Positions 39,101 through 53,023 of a stretch of DNA of 64,000 bases are shown in pieces. The translations under genes were made by a program, and so were the position numbers. Each line of letters starts with the position of its first letter. The first letter of the stretch is position 1. The DNA lies in contig OX359247.1 of NCBI GenBank assembly GCA_947179485.1, forward strand, positions 635,501 to 699,500. The letters are read 5' to 3'. Origin of the DNA: Allacma fusca (taxonomy: Eukaryota; Arthropoda; Collembola; Symphypleona; Sminthuridae). Under the pieces are notes generated by a model. The model saw nothing but the letters and a program-made list of their open reading frames with translations, had not been told where the DNA came from and searched no databases.

Positions 39101-40799
39101 ACAAGCACTAATGATGTATAAAGATGCAAATGACCAGTGTAGAATTACTTTGCTGTTTCTCTCTCTCTCTTTTTCTCTCTCTGTCTCTGTCTCTCTCTCT
39201 CCCGACATCCATTCCAACACTTACAACACATCAAGTTAAATATTAATAATAGTTATACATAATGATATCCACATATATGTGAGTGAGTACGCGACAGGGG
39301 AATAAATACAATTGAATATTTTAGAATGCCAAATGCAAACACCAAAAACAATTTCCTCTCCCATTGTTATCCCAACAATCCTTTGTTAGTTGAATAGCCA
39401 ATTATTATCATCATTTGGTCGTCTACGGCTGTCACATATATGCTAGATACACGGGGCTTGATAGGCCGTCTCATGTTGCTCTACAACCTCTTCTAATTTG
39501 TAAGGTCCGCACCTGTGAATTGTGTCAATGATGATGCTCATCATGTGTTGTGTTGTTCCTACAAAAAGGATAAAAATCTTGACCTCCAACAACAATTCAC
39601 AGACCTATGGCAGACTTTTCAACTGAGAAATATGTCCACTTAGATCGACTCCAACTTTTCACAGGAGTTTTACAGTCTTGGCATTATGAGGACATTGACA
39701 GTTATGTACTTGAGTGGAGGCTTTAGTACTACACATGTGTAAGTATTTTCAAGCCCTCCGGAGGTTCTTAATATAAATTGCGTAGAGGAAAAATCCACGC
39801 AAAAAAATACGTATGTACGTAAGAACAATTTCTACAAATTCCTGTAGGTATGAAAAGCTAATGGGAAAACTTGGGACCATCAGTTTTTCTCTGCCAATAG
39901 TTACATACATATATCAGTGAAACTTGTTGTAACAGACTTGAACTCAAATATGAATCAGTATGACGAGACATCCATTACTCGGACAGTTCCCTTCCAATAA
40001 CAAATGAGTGGCACCAGAGGAGGACAGACGATAAACGACAAGTCAATATATACCATCACCTGCTACAAATCCACCGACTCAACCCTGCACATTGTCCCAG
40101 ACTTGACAAAAGTTTCTATTCTAGAAAAATCAGTTCAATATCCATAAAAACGATACTGTCTCACTTGAATGATCTCTATGAAAACGAGAAGGGTTCCATA
40201 ATGCCCTCAAGTTACATCTCTTTTTTCCTAACTTGGGAAATCGTGAACTGGACAACCCCTTCCATAAATTAAAGGCTGTGTTCCACATTACAAAAGTGGA
40301 GTTCGCAAGGCATCATGTACCATCGTTGACTTTCAGTTTTATTTCTAACCTTCGATCCATTTCTCATGTAAACTAGGAACAGAGTGTACGTACTGTATTA
40401 TGCTGTATCTACATACATACATCCATCCGAAATGTAAAACAATATGCATACAAGCCCGGCCTAAATGTGCCCATAATTTTACTTAATAAAAGCGAAAGCT
40501 TCAGAGCCATTTATCAAAGAAGCGGAGCGAGATGTCTTATTTGAATTATGCATGGAAATTGAGAAGAGGCAAGGCCATACGCTACAAACTGTAAAATACA
40601 GAAAGCAGTCTGTGATTACTCCACACAGAGAGGTTTCCCTATGGGACCTGAGACTCTATTTTAATAATAATCCTAATATAATTTGATGATGATCCATGAG
40701 CTGACAAAGCCCTGGTTGGATATCCTCCAACAAGGAAACATGACTTATCCTTAAAATCCGTACTTACTACAAACGGAAATAATTACCGAAATTTCTTCA

Positions 40800-40841
<42 letters not shown>

Positions 40842-43800
40842 GGAGTCAAGTAATAATTATAGACTAATAATGTAGCCATAGCAGTAAGCAGCTAAATCCT
40901 GGGTTGGTCTCACTCACAGCTTAAGTAAGTGCGATAGATCAAATCTGGCTTTACTCCTAGAAGGCTCTACGACTAGTAGGATGGAAGCAGGTCATATACT
41001 TACAATTAGTAGCCTTATTACACTCTCCTACATACATATTAAAAGCAGGTCCCATAAAGAGCTCCATGGGTGATTATAGCGCTCCTGCATTATTATCTCC
41101 TACATAGTCCAAATCCTCGAAACAAGTACCTCCGTATCTGCATAAATACATGGGGCTTGCTCTAGTACCAAAAGATAATGACTTGCATTAAAACTGCAGC
41201 ATCGTATGATCCCAGATTTGAAGCCTTTGATAAAATTACGTACATCTATCCATGGCCGTACATAGATACAAGTATCAACAAAATTCATACTGGCTGGAGT
41301 CATACCCTCAATTTCATCCTGACCCATTTCCTTAGTTCCATTTGTGAGTGGAGTGCAGGTGAATGGGTGAGTGAGAGATTCGATAATTTGTGGCCATTTC
41401 CAACGAGCGGACAGTTCTTCTTGCTAACTAATACTCATCATTAAGCATCTCCCATGCAAAGTCCGTCATCAGCCTAAGTCTCTACACTTGCACTCCAACT
41501 ATTAAGGAAATGTGTATACATTCTGATGAGCATAAAAACACTTCACGAATTTACTATTCGTTTACTAAAATAATCGGGGAAATTATGGGCGAGGCCCTGG
41601 GAAGTATCAGACGGACATTCTTGGTCTCATAGAATAATCACAAATAATCCCTTAAGTGCCCAATGTTCCCCAGTACTCAATTGGGGAGAGTGTCCGTCTC
41701 ATATTGTTAATCCACATAGTTTATTATGACTATCCTGGGTAACATTATATTTTTGACCACTACAACTCTTCAGATCCTTCTCATCATTCATGTATTATAA
41801 AATATAGGAAACATAATTTGGATGCTGCGTCTGCTATAATGTAAAACGTTGTTTCAATAGTATCAATTCAGAGGCCTTTCCTTTGGAGATCCTGACTGGA
41901 GCTTGACTGGATCTTTACATACCCACCACATTGACCTCCACCAATTGCTCCTTCCAGGCTCCATAATTTAGGCGTTTGCAGGACTTTCACTATGTACAAT
42001 CATATCACCTTCTCTCCATAAATCATCCTCAGGTTATTTTCTGGGAAAGGATTTTGAATAAATTTCAAATTAAAATAGTGCATAGGAACTCATGTGCACT
42101 TTTACTCAAAATTGGGGAAAATTTGGAGCAGTTTCTTTTTTGTTCCCAATTTTATTTGATAACACGCTCACATACATATGTATGTGTATATAAAAAACCA
42201 AACAAACACATGATAATGGCTATGGACATTGGTACTAGGTAATAATAGCCCAAGATTAAAGTACAAATTTGAAGATGTTGGCGCATAAAAAAATTCCCAG
42301 CTTCGAAAAATCATTTCCTATTTTTTTTTTTGAAGACGGGCTTTTAGTTCCCAAAACCTGTTAAGACAACAAATCCTTATCAGAATGAAAATCAAAGGGG
42401 AAAAAATCTTGAAGGCTTTGAAAACCAATTAAGGCCGTGAATTTATACTCGACACAAGTGATTAGTAGCCTATTAAAACCAAATTACAGTAGAAGTTAGA
42501 AAAACAATCCAATGGTTTGTCAGGAAACAGAAAACAATTGATTAGGCGAGATTCTTGAAATTTCTAGTGAGAGCTTACATAATTAAACACGGGGTTCCCA
42601 TTAACTATGCACATTTAATTGATGAAGGCCTGAACGGAGGAGTGTAATATGAAATAAAGCCATTAAACCAGCTTTATCCCTGGTTTTCAATACACGCCTT
42701 GGAACAATGCTGATAGCCCTTAACCCTCGATGGTGGGTCCGTCATCAATTATTGCAATTTACCCAGAAAGAAACAAGTCCCACTTGAAGCTTGCATAATT
42801 ATTTTGGTCAAGTTGTCAAAGCTGCTTGGAAAACATAAAAGGTTATGTAAAACCTCATGTAATTTACGGAATCCCCAAGCCTGATATGCGTCCACTATTA
42901 CGTGAGACAGTCCGTACTAGACAGGATGCATCAATTTATGTCTCGTCCACGTGGACGAACTTTTCGCACACACACACAAAAAAAAAAGAAAACAACTCAT
43001 AGTCACGACTGAGCAATTTCTTCCAAATAAAATTTTATTAATTTGCCCAGTGCTGATTATTGTCTCGTCAAAGTCCATGGAATATATTGTGTCACACGCA
43101 GAGACCATTTAAAACGGACGGAAGATGTAATCCTCGATTGCAATTTCAACCCACGCCTTCAAGTCTGTATTTTCCTCCATGTCCTCCCTACATGACGGTA
43201 TTACCACCCCAGCCCTGATATCAATCCTCAGACCTAGTTATCAAACGACTCTTGTCACGCCAATAATTCCAAAGTGCAAATGATCAATAAATAATAATTT
43301 TTATGAATTTACATTAGCTTGCCTTCACGGTCGGAACACATGCACTTATTGAAGCTCTCTGTTCTCCGCATTACATATAGGAGCAGAGCAACAATAAAAA
43401 AAATGCGTGAAAATTGTGCGTGTCCCTCACGTCATATCTGTACTAGATCCACATTTGTAATTGAAATTCAGTGATTTAAACAAGACCTCGTGTTGTTTCT
43501 TTTTCTCGATATAATTCCTGCAGTATAAATATATATGTACAGGGAAAAACACACATACAGAAAAAAAACTGACAAAAGCAACTGGGAACTTTTCCATAGA
43601 CATAAGTATACGTAATATCAATGGAGGTGCATATAAAGCTTACGTAGAATTCAAAGTCAGCTTTGTTCTGAAGACTATTCCGTCGGTGCACCTTGAAAAT
43701 ATGAAACCCAACCTTAAACCAAATAATAAATGGGAGACAAACCGCTATTTTACAAGTCTCATGCTGAGCCCATACTCAAAGAAGCACACATCCACGAGAC

Positions 43801-46800
43801 GGCATGTGCAAGAGGTCAGACTGCAAAGCAAAGGCTTGTGTCAGACTCAAAAACCACGTGGTCAATTAAAAGCTGACACAAGATCACCAGACACAATGCA
43901 ACCATAAAGAGTCCCCAGCATCACTGACTCAGTGAGCTCATTCATTTTCCAAGAGGTCAGAGGTCAGGTCCCATCCAAAAACAAAAGTGTACTGATGCGT
44001 CATGACAGTGTGACTAGTGACTTGGAACAAAAAATTACAATCATAATTTTAGATCGAATCCCTAAAGTCGAAACTAATCAAGACCCAGGACATATGTATG
44101 TATCTGCCTGCACACATAATGCTTAATAATTCGCATCCGAATGATTTCCTTTAAATTGTAATTATTCAATCAGAGTCTCCTAATCCACCCCAATAGCCTC
44201 ACTTTCCTAGCAAATGTCTCCTTTTGTAATGCTGTATATACTTCACGACTCTCCTTCGTAACGAGCAGTCATGGCTTGACTTGCCTCTAATGATTCCAGG
44301 GCTATTGAACTTTTTCTTGCCTTGACTGAAAAGCCTGTATGTACATATGAGCAGGTATGTTTTCAGAGCACTAAAGGAGCTTCAAATCCAAGTCATACTG
44401 TCTACAGGTAGTAATACAATCTAAATCAAACTTTCATTTACCTAAGAGCAAATAATCCCTTTCAAGCTATTGTGGGATTTATTACACGCTCGTTTAAAAT
44501 CGGATTATGCTCACAATTAGAAGTCCCTTTATAATCATAACAATAATGAATGGGTGTAGGGAGTATAGGGAGTAGAGATATTTAAAGCCTCCATTTAACT
44601 GGCAATGGTCAAGTCCTGACAGACATTCACTCCGGCACCATTATCAGATGAACACGAGTTACACTTGGACAATGTGAAATGCTATCGGAATAGAGTGCGA
44701 AAAGCTCCTGGCCATACAGTCTCGTAGTAGTAGCCTAAACTCGTTATTATAGCAGTCTTGGCAATGACAGACAACAACTGTACAAAGGACCATACATACA
44801 TACACATATCAGCCCATATACCTACGTATTCAACCAAAATCCTACAGAAAGGAATGGTTTATTATAGAAACAACAATCCTCGCACACAGATTAAGGTGCA
44901 AGGTTATCTTTGCCGAGCAATGAGCCTCAATTTAATGTTTGCCTTACCACAATTTATAACGGGGCTTACGTCCAGCATTTGACTGTATACATATACATAA
45001 TTACGTGCATATACAGGTAAGACTCCACCAGACTTTCATTGTTTGGTCCAATCAGTCACTCAATTTAGCCACACTACTATAAATATATGTTCTTGTCAGA
45101 CTACAGGATTTTCCTAGAAGAATCAATTAATTTAACTTTTACTTTTCCCTCGACGGACAGGCTTAAGCTTATTTACTTTATCGTTTTTTTCCCCTACACC
45201 TCACTCACTGCCTTATTCCTAAAAAGAGTGACATCACATTAAATACGATCCCAGGGAGAATTACTACCTCCAATTGGATTAGCGTAGTTGTCAATATCTT
45301 CAATCTTGCGGTTCAAGGAAATCAGAATTGATGAGCTTGAGGTGTGAACTTGCTCATTTTTTATGGTCAGTTTTAAGAATGGTAATTCTACGGGAAGGGA
45401 ATATCTCAATCCTCTGCATATGAGACTGATGGTAGTATCCATCTATAAGAAAAATCCCATTTCCAATCCTTCCAAATCATAATTTATCTTACTCATAGTT
45501 CATCAGGATTGGGAAGTAAAAAAAAATATTACTCATGGTTTCACACTTTCCGGTAGCTTTGTCTTGGTAATGGTAATAGTGCAGGTCAGGTTGTCCGACG
45601 GATAGCGTAACTTTCCCCCAAATACATAATTACACAAATGATTAGCGTAACCTCCGAGGTGTTTGCGTTCCTCAAGGTAGGTACACGTTATCTAAATTTT
45701 ATTACTGTATTCATCCATCAGAGAGAGAGAGAGAGAGAGGAGAAACTGTTGTTTTTAAATTAAACAAGTATAATTTTTAGGCTGTGAATTGCAATATGTG
45801 TATGTAGTACAATTTTCAAAAAAAAAACTTGGTATGATAAAGACGGAATAAAATGTTAAGGATAAGTTTTTGGAATATTCGTGGAACTATAGTTTCGGGA
45901 AAGTTTTCCCTTTTTAAAAAATCCCAGTTTTCAACAGAAGGATCATTTAGGGAAGAAGAAACTTTGAAAGTGACACGGACCCTGGAAAAGTGATGAGTAA
46001 CAAAAGTACAAACAAGCCATAAGTACTGTGCTGACACATTAGTAGGAAAAAGATCACTGGAAAAAGCCACACATGTCAACTTGGGTTGACAAGAGTGTGT
46101 TCGGAGGAAACCTGCCGCCATCACTCACAGACCTATGACATCAACCAAGTCTCTTCAGCTCCAAACAACTACCAGTATCTATCTTTCCTTACGCCCTCGT
46201 CTATCTCAGTTATGTCTAAAAACTTATGTTACCACACACACACACACAGGGAGACAGAGAGAGAGAGAGAGAGATGCAACACATGAAAGATGGACAAAAT
46301 TCTTTTAAAGTAGACACAAATAAGTGGCCTTACTAAAACTTGACAACTTTGGGAAACTCTTACTTGTGAAAAATGCTTATATCTACTCCTCAAGTAAACA
46401 AACTTCTCTTCCTTTACATCTATAGAAAAATTTCGACTCATGGAGATATATCTACATAGATATGTTATTGAAGTGTCCAAACCTCTCCGGGTCTCTCAAG
46501 CAAATACTACGTAGAGAAACTTCAATGTTGAGGAGTTGTTCTCAAAGCACAGCTTCCCTAAATCTCTCACTGTCACCAGATCCCGGTGAGAATTTTTATT
46601 CTTTATTACAGAAAATTATTCTCACAAAACTTCCACCGTCTCCTCAAAGTTGACCGCACAATGAAAATGTCCTCTTTTCATTACGGACTATGAGGTTGGG
46701 ACTGGTAGGGTTCTGCGTCAAAACTTGTTAAAACACATGGTCCTTCAAAGTATACACACAGGACAAGGAACATTATGTGAAGTTTTATTGTAAACAAAAT

Positions 46801-49800
46801 CTGATAGTAAAGTTACACGATACAAGAGTTGCTTGGGCTTGTCACGAAAAAAAAATAATTATTCCCACACTCATTTATTATCCCCAGAACAAAGAGGGGT
46901 ATCAATGTGCCGGTGGAGATTCAAAGATTCAAATACATAGATACGTCAGCATTGGCATAACTTTCCTTAATGATGGTTACATATGTTTCCTTCAAAATTA
47001 TTATTATTTTTAAAATAGTAGGTAGTCATTTTTGTGATTTTAAAGTCCATACTATACCAGAGTTTTAGAAATTCAGTAAGAATAGGTATAGTTACTATTA
47101 TCTTTTCGGTATTTAAAAATCCAACTTTCATTTAAAAACTGTATAGAAAATCATTGGCCGTTTGTGTACAAATACGAATGTTTTTGTATCTCTAAATGAA
47201 TTGATCATTTGGATAAAATACATTATCATGAATTCCCTTGGGTTGAGAGCACTGAGCATACAAAATTCTGAAACTTCATCAATAATGAATTCCTCGTCCC
47301 TTGCATATCGTAGGAGTAATGGAGGATGCAGAAGTCATTAAAAAGAAATAAAGATCTCGTCCTTTCCTTATGACTCCTTTAGCCCTGGTCTCCTTGATCC
47401 CAAAATAATATAAGCATGGTATTAGTCATGTAAAAAATACAACCCCCAATAATATCTATAGATATCAGCTACATCTAATGGACGAGCTCATGCATAACTT
47501 GCCATTACAAAGATCCTTGGAGGGACTGCATAATAGTAAAAAGTAATATTAATTTTAGTAAATTACATCCCTGATCTTGATCGTAAACCGGACTCAAAAC
47601 TATTTGACTATGGGCTGAACCCTATTACCCAAACTCCTCCATGCAAATATATTCCCTCACCAAAATAACTACAGACAATTCCACTTCAGTAAGTAGGGAG
47701 AAAGTCGTAGAATTATAAGGAAATCGAAGGCAATACAAACACGAGAGATGGAAACGCTCCAACGTCTACTACTTCAGTACCAGCAACGGCCCAGGAACAT
47801 AAACCCAATGATCCATTAAATATTTGATAACCATGAAAAATTAAAACGCGGAATATTAAACACAAGCCATAATAAAAGTCAGCAGCACCCATACCCACAC
47901 AATACTCCGTACATGCCCAATCCTCATGTATGTACATATGAAGACAAATACAGCTAAGCAAACAAACAAAATGCAAAGTTGGTATATCTACGTATTAAAA
48001 AAAACAACCACCCATAAAGTCCTTCATCCCTTGCTCTACTATAAATGGTAAGCAAAATAATATTTTGATTTTCAACACTGTCATCGTAAAGTAAGTGGGG
48101 AGTGTGTGCGAAGAAGAGGGGAATTTACTCAGGAACTATACATAAGTCTTGGTCTTGAGGACTCTAAAATGTCGGTGTTTTCTTACTTGTCATTAAAAAT
48201 GCGAATGTGACCCTACACCACCTGAAAAAATGTCGTAAATTCCTTTAAAGTGAGTGTATGTAGGGAAGTGCAACTCCAGAGTTGGCTTATCAGAAGGATT
48301 CGAGACGGTGCAAAAGGAACAAGTTTCTGTCCTCTTACCCTTGACCAAATAAATATTCCAGTATTACACACTACTACCCTAAATTTTATTAATTCCCTCA
48401 TGCACCAACCCACCTCGGCACGAGAGCATTATGAATTTGAATAAGTCCGTCCAAACAAATAGATATAATTACATACGTATGGGAGAACTAGATAGACGAG
48501 CCATTATGCTATACTTATATTGCCCCGTCCGTCTCTAGTACCAACTCCCACAAGTACCAACAACAACATCACGATCATAAAAAAAACTTGTGCTTTGAAT
48601 TCATAATCAAAAAAGACATTTTCCTGCAACATCATCAGTGCAATGGACCAACTCAGCACATTCCCAGCCTCAGTTTTAAATTCACTGGCTCTCGGTCTTG
48701 CAACTCCAACAGTCGTAACCTAAATCATTAATGATGCATTGCGTTATTATAAGATTAAAAACTACAGCCTAAAGCTTACCCAAACACGGTTGCTGTTTCT
48801 CCATAAAAAAAATCCCAGGGAAAAAAAAACTACTTTAATCTCTCCAGGACTGTGAAGCTCTCTGAGTAATCATCAGTTTGTATGTGTCTGTGAGCATATA
48901 TGTATGTATGTATGGATTTGTGTGAGGGATGCATTTTCTTTTTGACCCACCATCATCACATCACATTATCAGAAGGCATCACCACAGAACACCACACCAC
49001 ACCGCCAGTGACCAAGACAAGAGATTATTCAAATTCTCAATTGGAATTCCTTCAACACTCACTCACTCGCACTCAGCAATACTCCTCAGCATCCTATATA
49101 AGTAAGCCTAGAGACATAATCATGTCAATACTTGTGAAGCTCATAAGTATCTATCTTCTCGGAGGAAACTGTTCGTCTCGGAGGAAATGAAATGAAATGA
49201 AATGAAATGCATCAGCAAGATCCATAAATTAAAATTATTGCACTTTCATCCTCCAACACACATCTCAGTCTGACCTATGTGCTCAGCTCTGTTCACACCT
49301 TATCGAAATACAATCCTCATATGGAAATAGCAGTGACAAGAACAGGCGGAACAACCCCTCAAAACATGTGGAAATAGTATTTTCAATTGTCAATGCCGAC
49401 AAACGCTTTGCATCCCTCAAGTTACAAGGTGATGATACGTCATTTGCACTAATCTTCATTTCCAGCATTTCTACTGCAGAGATAGATAGATACAGGTAAT
49501 TACATGCTGCAGCAATATGAGCAAACTCTCCTCATAAAAGCATCATCATACTTCCCATAGAGTCCATATCCAGTCAGAGGCAATCACATACTAAAATCAA
49601 ATTTGGCTCTCAAAAAAGTTACCTCTCAGAATTATTATCCCTACCACATCACCAATGACACTGCACCTACAACGCTCTCAAATTATCTTCCCTGGCTAAT
49701 GTGGCAAGTTCTACAATTGCACATATGTATGCACACAAATATTGTGTCCATACAATTATAATATTCAAATTCAAAAGCTATAGATACACAACCCCCATAA

Positions 49801-50500
49801 TTTATCTTCGGCTCTGAAGAATTCAATTCAGATCAATTGAGTCTGAGCCTCCCCATTAGAAATTAATGGGAACAATAAAAGGTAAGAGTGTATGTATCTA
49901 GACGTACAAGAATGGTACTTTTAGTATGTAAATGTCCATTTGTGCCAATGGAGGGTAAAAATGACCCACACTATTAGTATTTATCTGTATGACAACTTAA
50001 AAAGTCATCCATCATGCTTAACCGTGTGTACAATAAGTATACGAACGTCCAATTGAATTCCAATTAATCCTTTAATTCCCATCATATGCATAACCATATG
50101 CTATGTCTGCCCACTTGACCATGAGTGCCCACACGCTGCTCAACAAAACTATTCAGAGTTTCTCTCCTATTTCACAGTATTTCAAATTCTATTCTATAAT
50201 GTTCATATAACTATGAATATAAGTGTGTAGTCCCTAGTCCCTATACAGGGGAAAAAAGAATGGTAATCATCTTTGAGCAGCTTTAATAATAGAATATTTA
50301 ACCCATTGAGCCCTTGTATCCATATTTCGTGATGGATTTTGATCATGCACAACACACGAATAGAGCTTATTGTGGATCCCTGCTTCTCAAGCATGGGACT
50401 TCATGTCATGAGAAATTTAGTTTCAGAAGAGGTCTCTTTGAGTGTCTTGTATCTATCTGTTCTGTTGTGTACACAAATGTATGCCGTGTACCACAATGCC

Positions 50501-50540
<40 letters not shown>

Positions 50541-52989
50541 TTTAATGGAGAGGGAAGGGAAAAAAAGGAGAGAAACCCGCCAATTAACAAATGCATTCGT
50601 CGGACCTGACAAGAATCAAGAAGATGGATCTCCAGAAATGTCTTTTATTTGTACAACGATTAATCTCTACAAGGAAGATGTGAGAGCGGTCAGTTGATTA
50701 TTGTACTGTGTGTCTGTAGTCTTGTATGTACACAAGGGGCTCATCGAAAAAATTAAATTGCTTCACAATTACCACCCCCAAAATATTACATCTTCTTCGC
50801 TCTCCATCCTCGTTTGTTCCTCTGAACAACTTATGATGATGCCCTGTGCTCCATGTTTTCTATTTATTTTTTATATGCAATTGTAAAACTTACACACTCT
50901 CCAGGCTTGGAACGAGATCAGAATGGAGGAGATATCTAAGCTACGGAACAAAGTATTTATTTAGTATTCCGTGATAGTATCCCGTTGGAACACACGGACA
51001 ACTCACAGAGCAGATGATGCTCCACTCCAGCATAAATCCTTCCTTAAAAACACTCTCCATACAATAATGAGTCAAATGAATTTCAAATTCCAGAATACTC
51101 TTCTCCAACACTCGCTCACGTCACACATACACAAACACATACATATGTATCTATCTATATGCACATGACCTATGCAGTCATCCCTGCAATCATTACACCC
51201 CATTAGCCCTCAAGGAAATTTCGATAAAAATTATGCTGATGGAGGTTTTTTTCCCCAAGAGCAGGATGCTGCTCCTATTATTATTATTATTCAGACCAGA
51301 GCTATTTCCAAGTATGTATTTCTCTCTGTACTCAGCAATTTGATGGCGTTGGGATATTGTCCGGTGCAGCAAAGCCTATGTAAATGTCAGAGGTGTGTTT
51401 GCTGGATTTTCATAATGTGTTCACATAGTACGCATTACAATGTCATACCCTCCCCAATAGTATTAAAAACGTTCTATCGACCAGAACAACATCAAGATCA
51501 GCACCTCACACTGTCAAAAATATATATTGTGAGAACAACTCGGAATTTTTTTTCCCCCGGAAAAGAAACAAGGAGAAGCCTCAAATAAATAACCAGCGAC
51601 CTGTATATTATGCAAATCCCAACATGTCCCAAAAGTTCCTCCTATAAAAGTAATATTTTAAGAATTTACGAGCAGAGCTAATAGCAAAACATGCATTTCA
51701 AATTGGAACCGGCACATATCGAAGCGAGGGTGAATCCTTAAAATGGAGCCCGAGTCAAGTCAAATAAAAAACCGGGGCCTTACTTGAACTTCAACTGGAT
51801 GCTCAGCTCCATCGTAATAAATTCCAGCGCAAAATCCCTAAATACATGTTTACTACAGAGTTATCCAACATGTGAAACGTAAAAGGCCCATAAAATAAAT
51901 TTAACTGCCGACAGTTATAAAAACAAATAAAACCTATTCCCCAACAAAAGACAATGCTGGAGGAATATCAATGGAAAAAAATTACTTCAGTAAATAAGTA
52001 TAACGTCCCATCAAAACCGACAAAACTAATTATTTTAAATGAAAAACTACTTGAAATTCCACACCAAAAAAAAAAAACAAAAGTGGAAAGGTGAGGGGAG
52101 GCTGTACCAGGACTTTTTCAATTTACTCACTCGACAATAACACGGTGGGAATTTTTTATCTTTGTACAAACACTCTGTGTATAGACAATCCAGGGGGGTA
52201 GTTTTCCACACTACTGCTCTGTATCCATGTATATGTAGATATGTACATATGTGAAACTAGCGGATGCCCAAATATAGTGAAAAATCCCCTTTTTTCTCCC
52301 TGCCACTTCCTCACTTTTATGGCAAAGGCATATTCACATGTCAACAGAAACAATTTCAATTTTACCCTTTCCCTCAAGCTTCTCCAGTACTACATATGTA
52401 TGTGTGACTGGCTCAAGCGGCAGTATATAATCATGTCCAATAAGTCTACATCATCAATGAGGTAACAGGAGCTCAAATATCTTCAAGTGGTAATTTCTTG
52501 GAGTGAAAAAGAATACCAAGAACAGACTCACTCGCTCGGTCTTCCCTAATTTCCAGAATTTTGGGCATGTACACTTCCTTGTCATTCCATTTTTTGGCAA
52601 TGACTCTGAGAGTGACTGAGTAAATGAAATGGCCGCATGTTAAAGTAAATAACTCTCCTTTGGTAAAGTCAACATACAGACTGTAGCCTCGTAGGCTCTG
52701 ACATGGTAAAGTGGCAAGGAGGAGAGGGAGAGAGGACAGGAAAGAAAATCTGAACAAATTCTCAAATCCTAGTGTATCCAAGTATTACGCATAGGGAGCT
52801 TGAGCAGAGGGCTTTTCTTATATACATAAGGATATTTAATGTGTATAGAATATGAAAGCCTTTGGCTACAACCTACAACTACATTAGAACCTCATGCAAT
52901 TTTTATCATGGAGCATCTGTCCCTATCTTCCCCCGAGGGATTTTCCTCTCACTGGAAAATTTTCGACTGACGGCACTCTACACACACAT

Positions 52990-53023
<34 letters not shown>

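Noticed and set aside
50314..50697. 127-codon plus-strand frame with a Cys/Val run
   Set aside because: It runs through a long (GT)n repeat and has no recognisable domain.
52473..52781. Minus-strand frame with a signal-peptide-like start
   Set aside because: The frame opens on TTG with no ATG at the hydrophobic segment, and no splice or family support was found.
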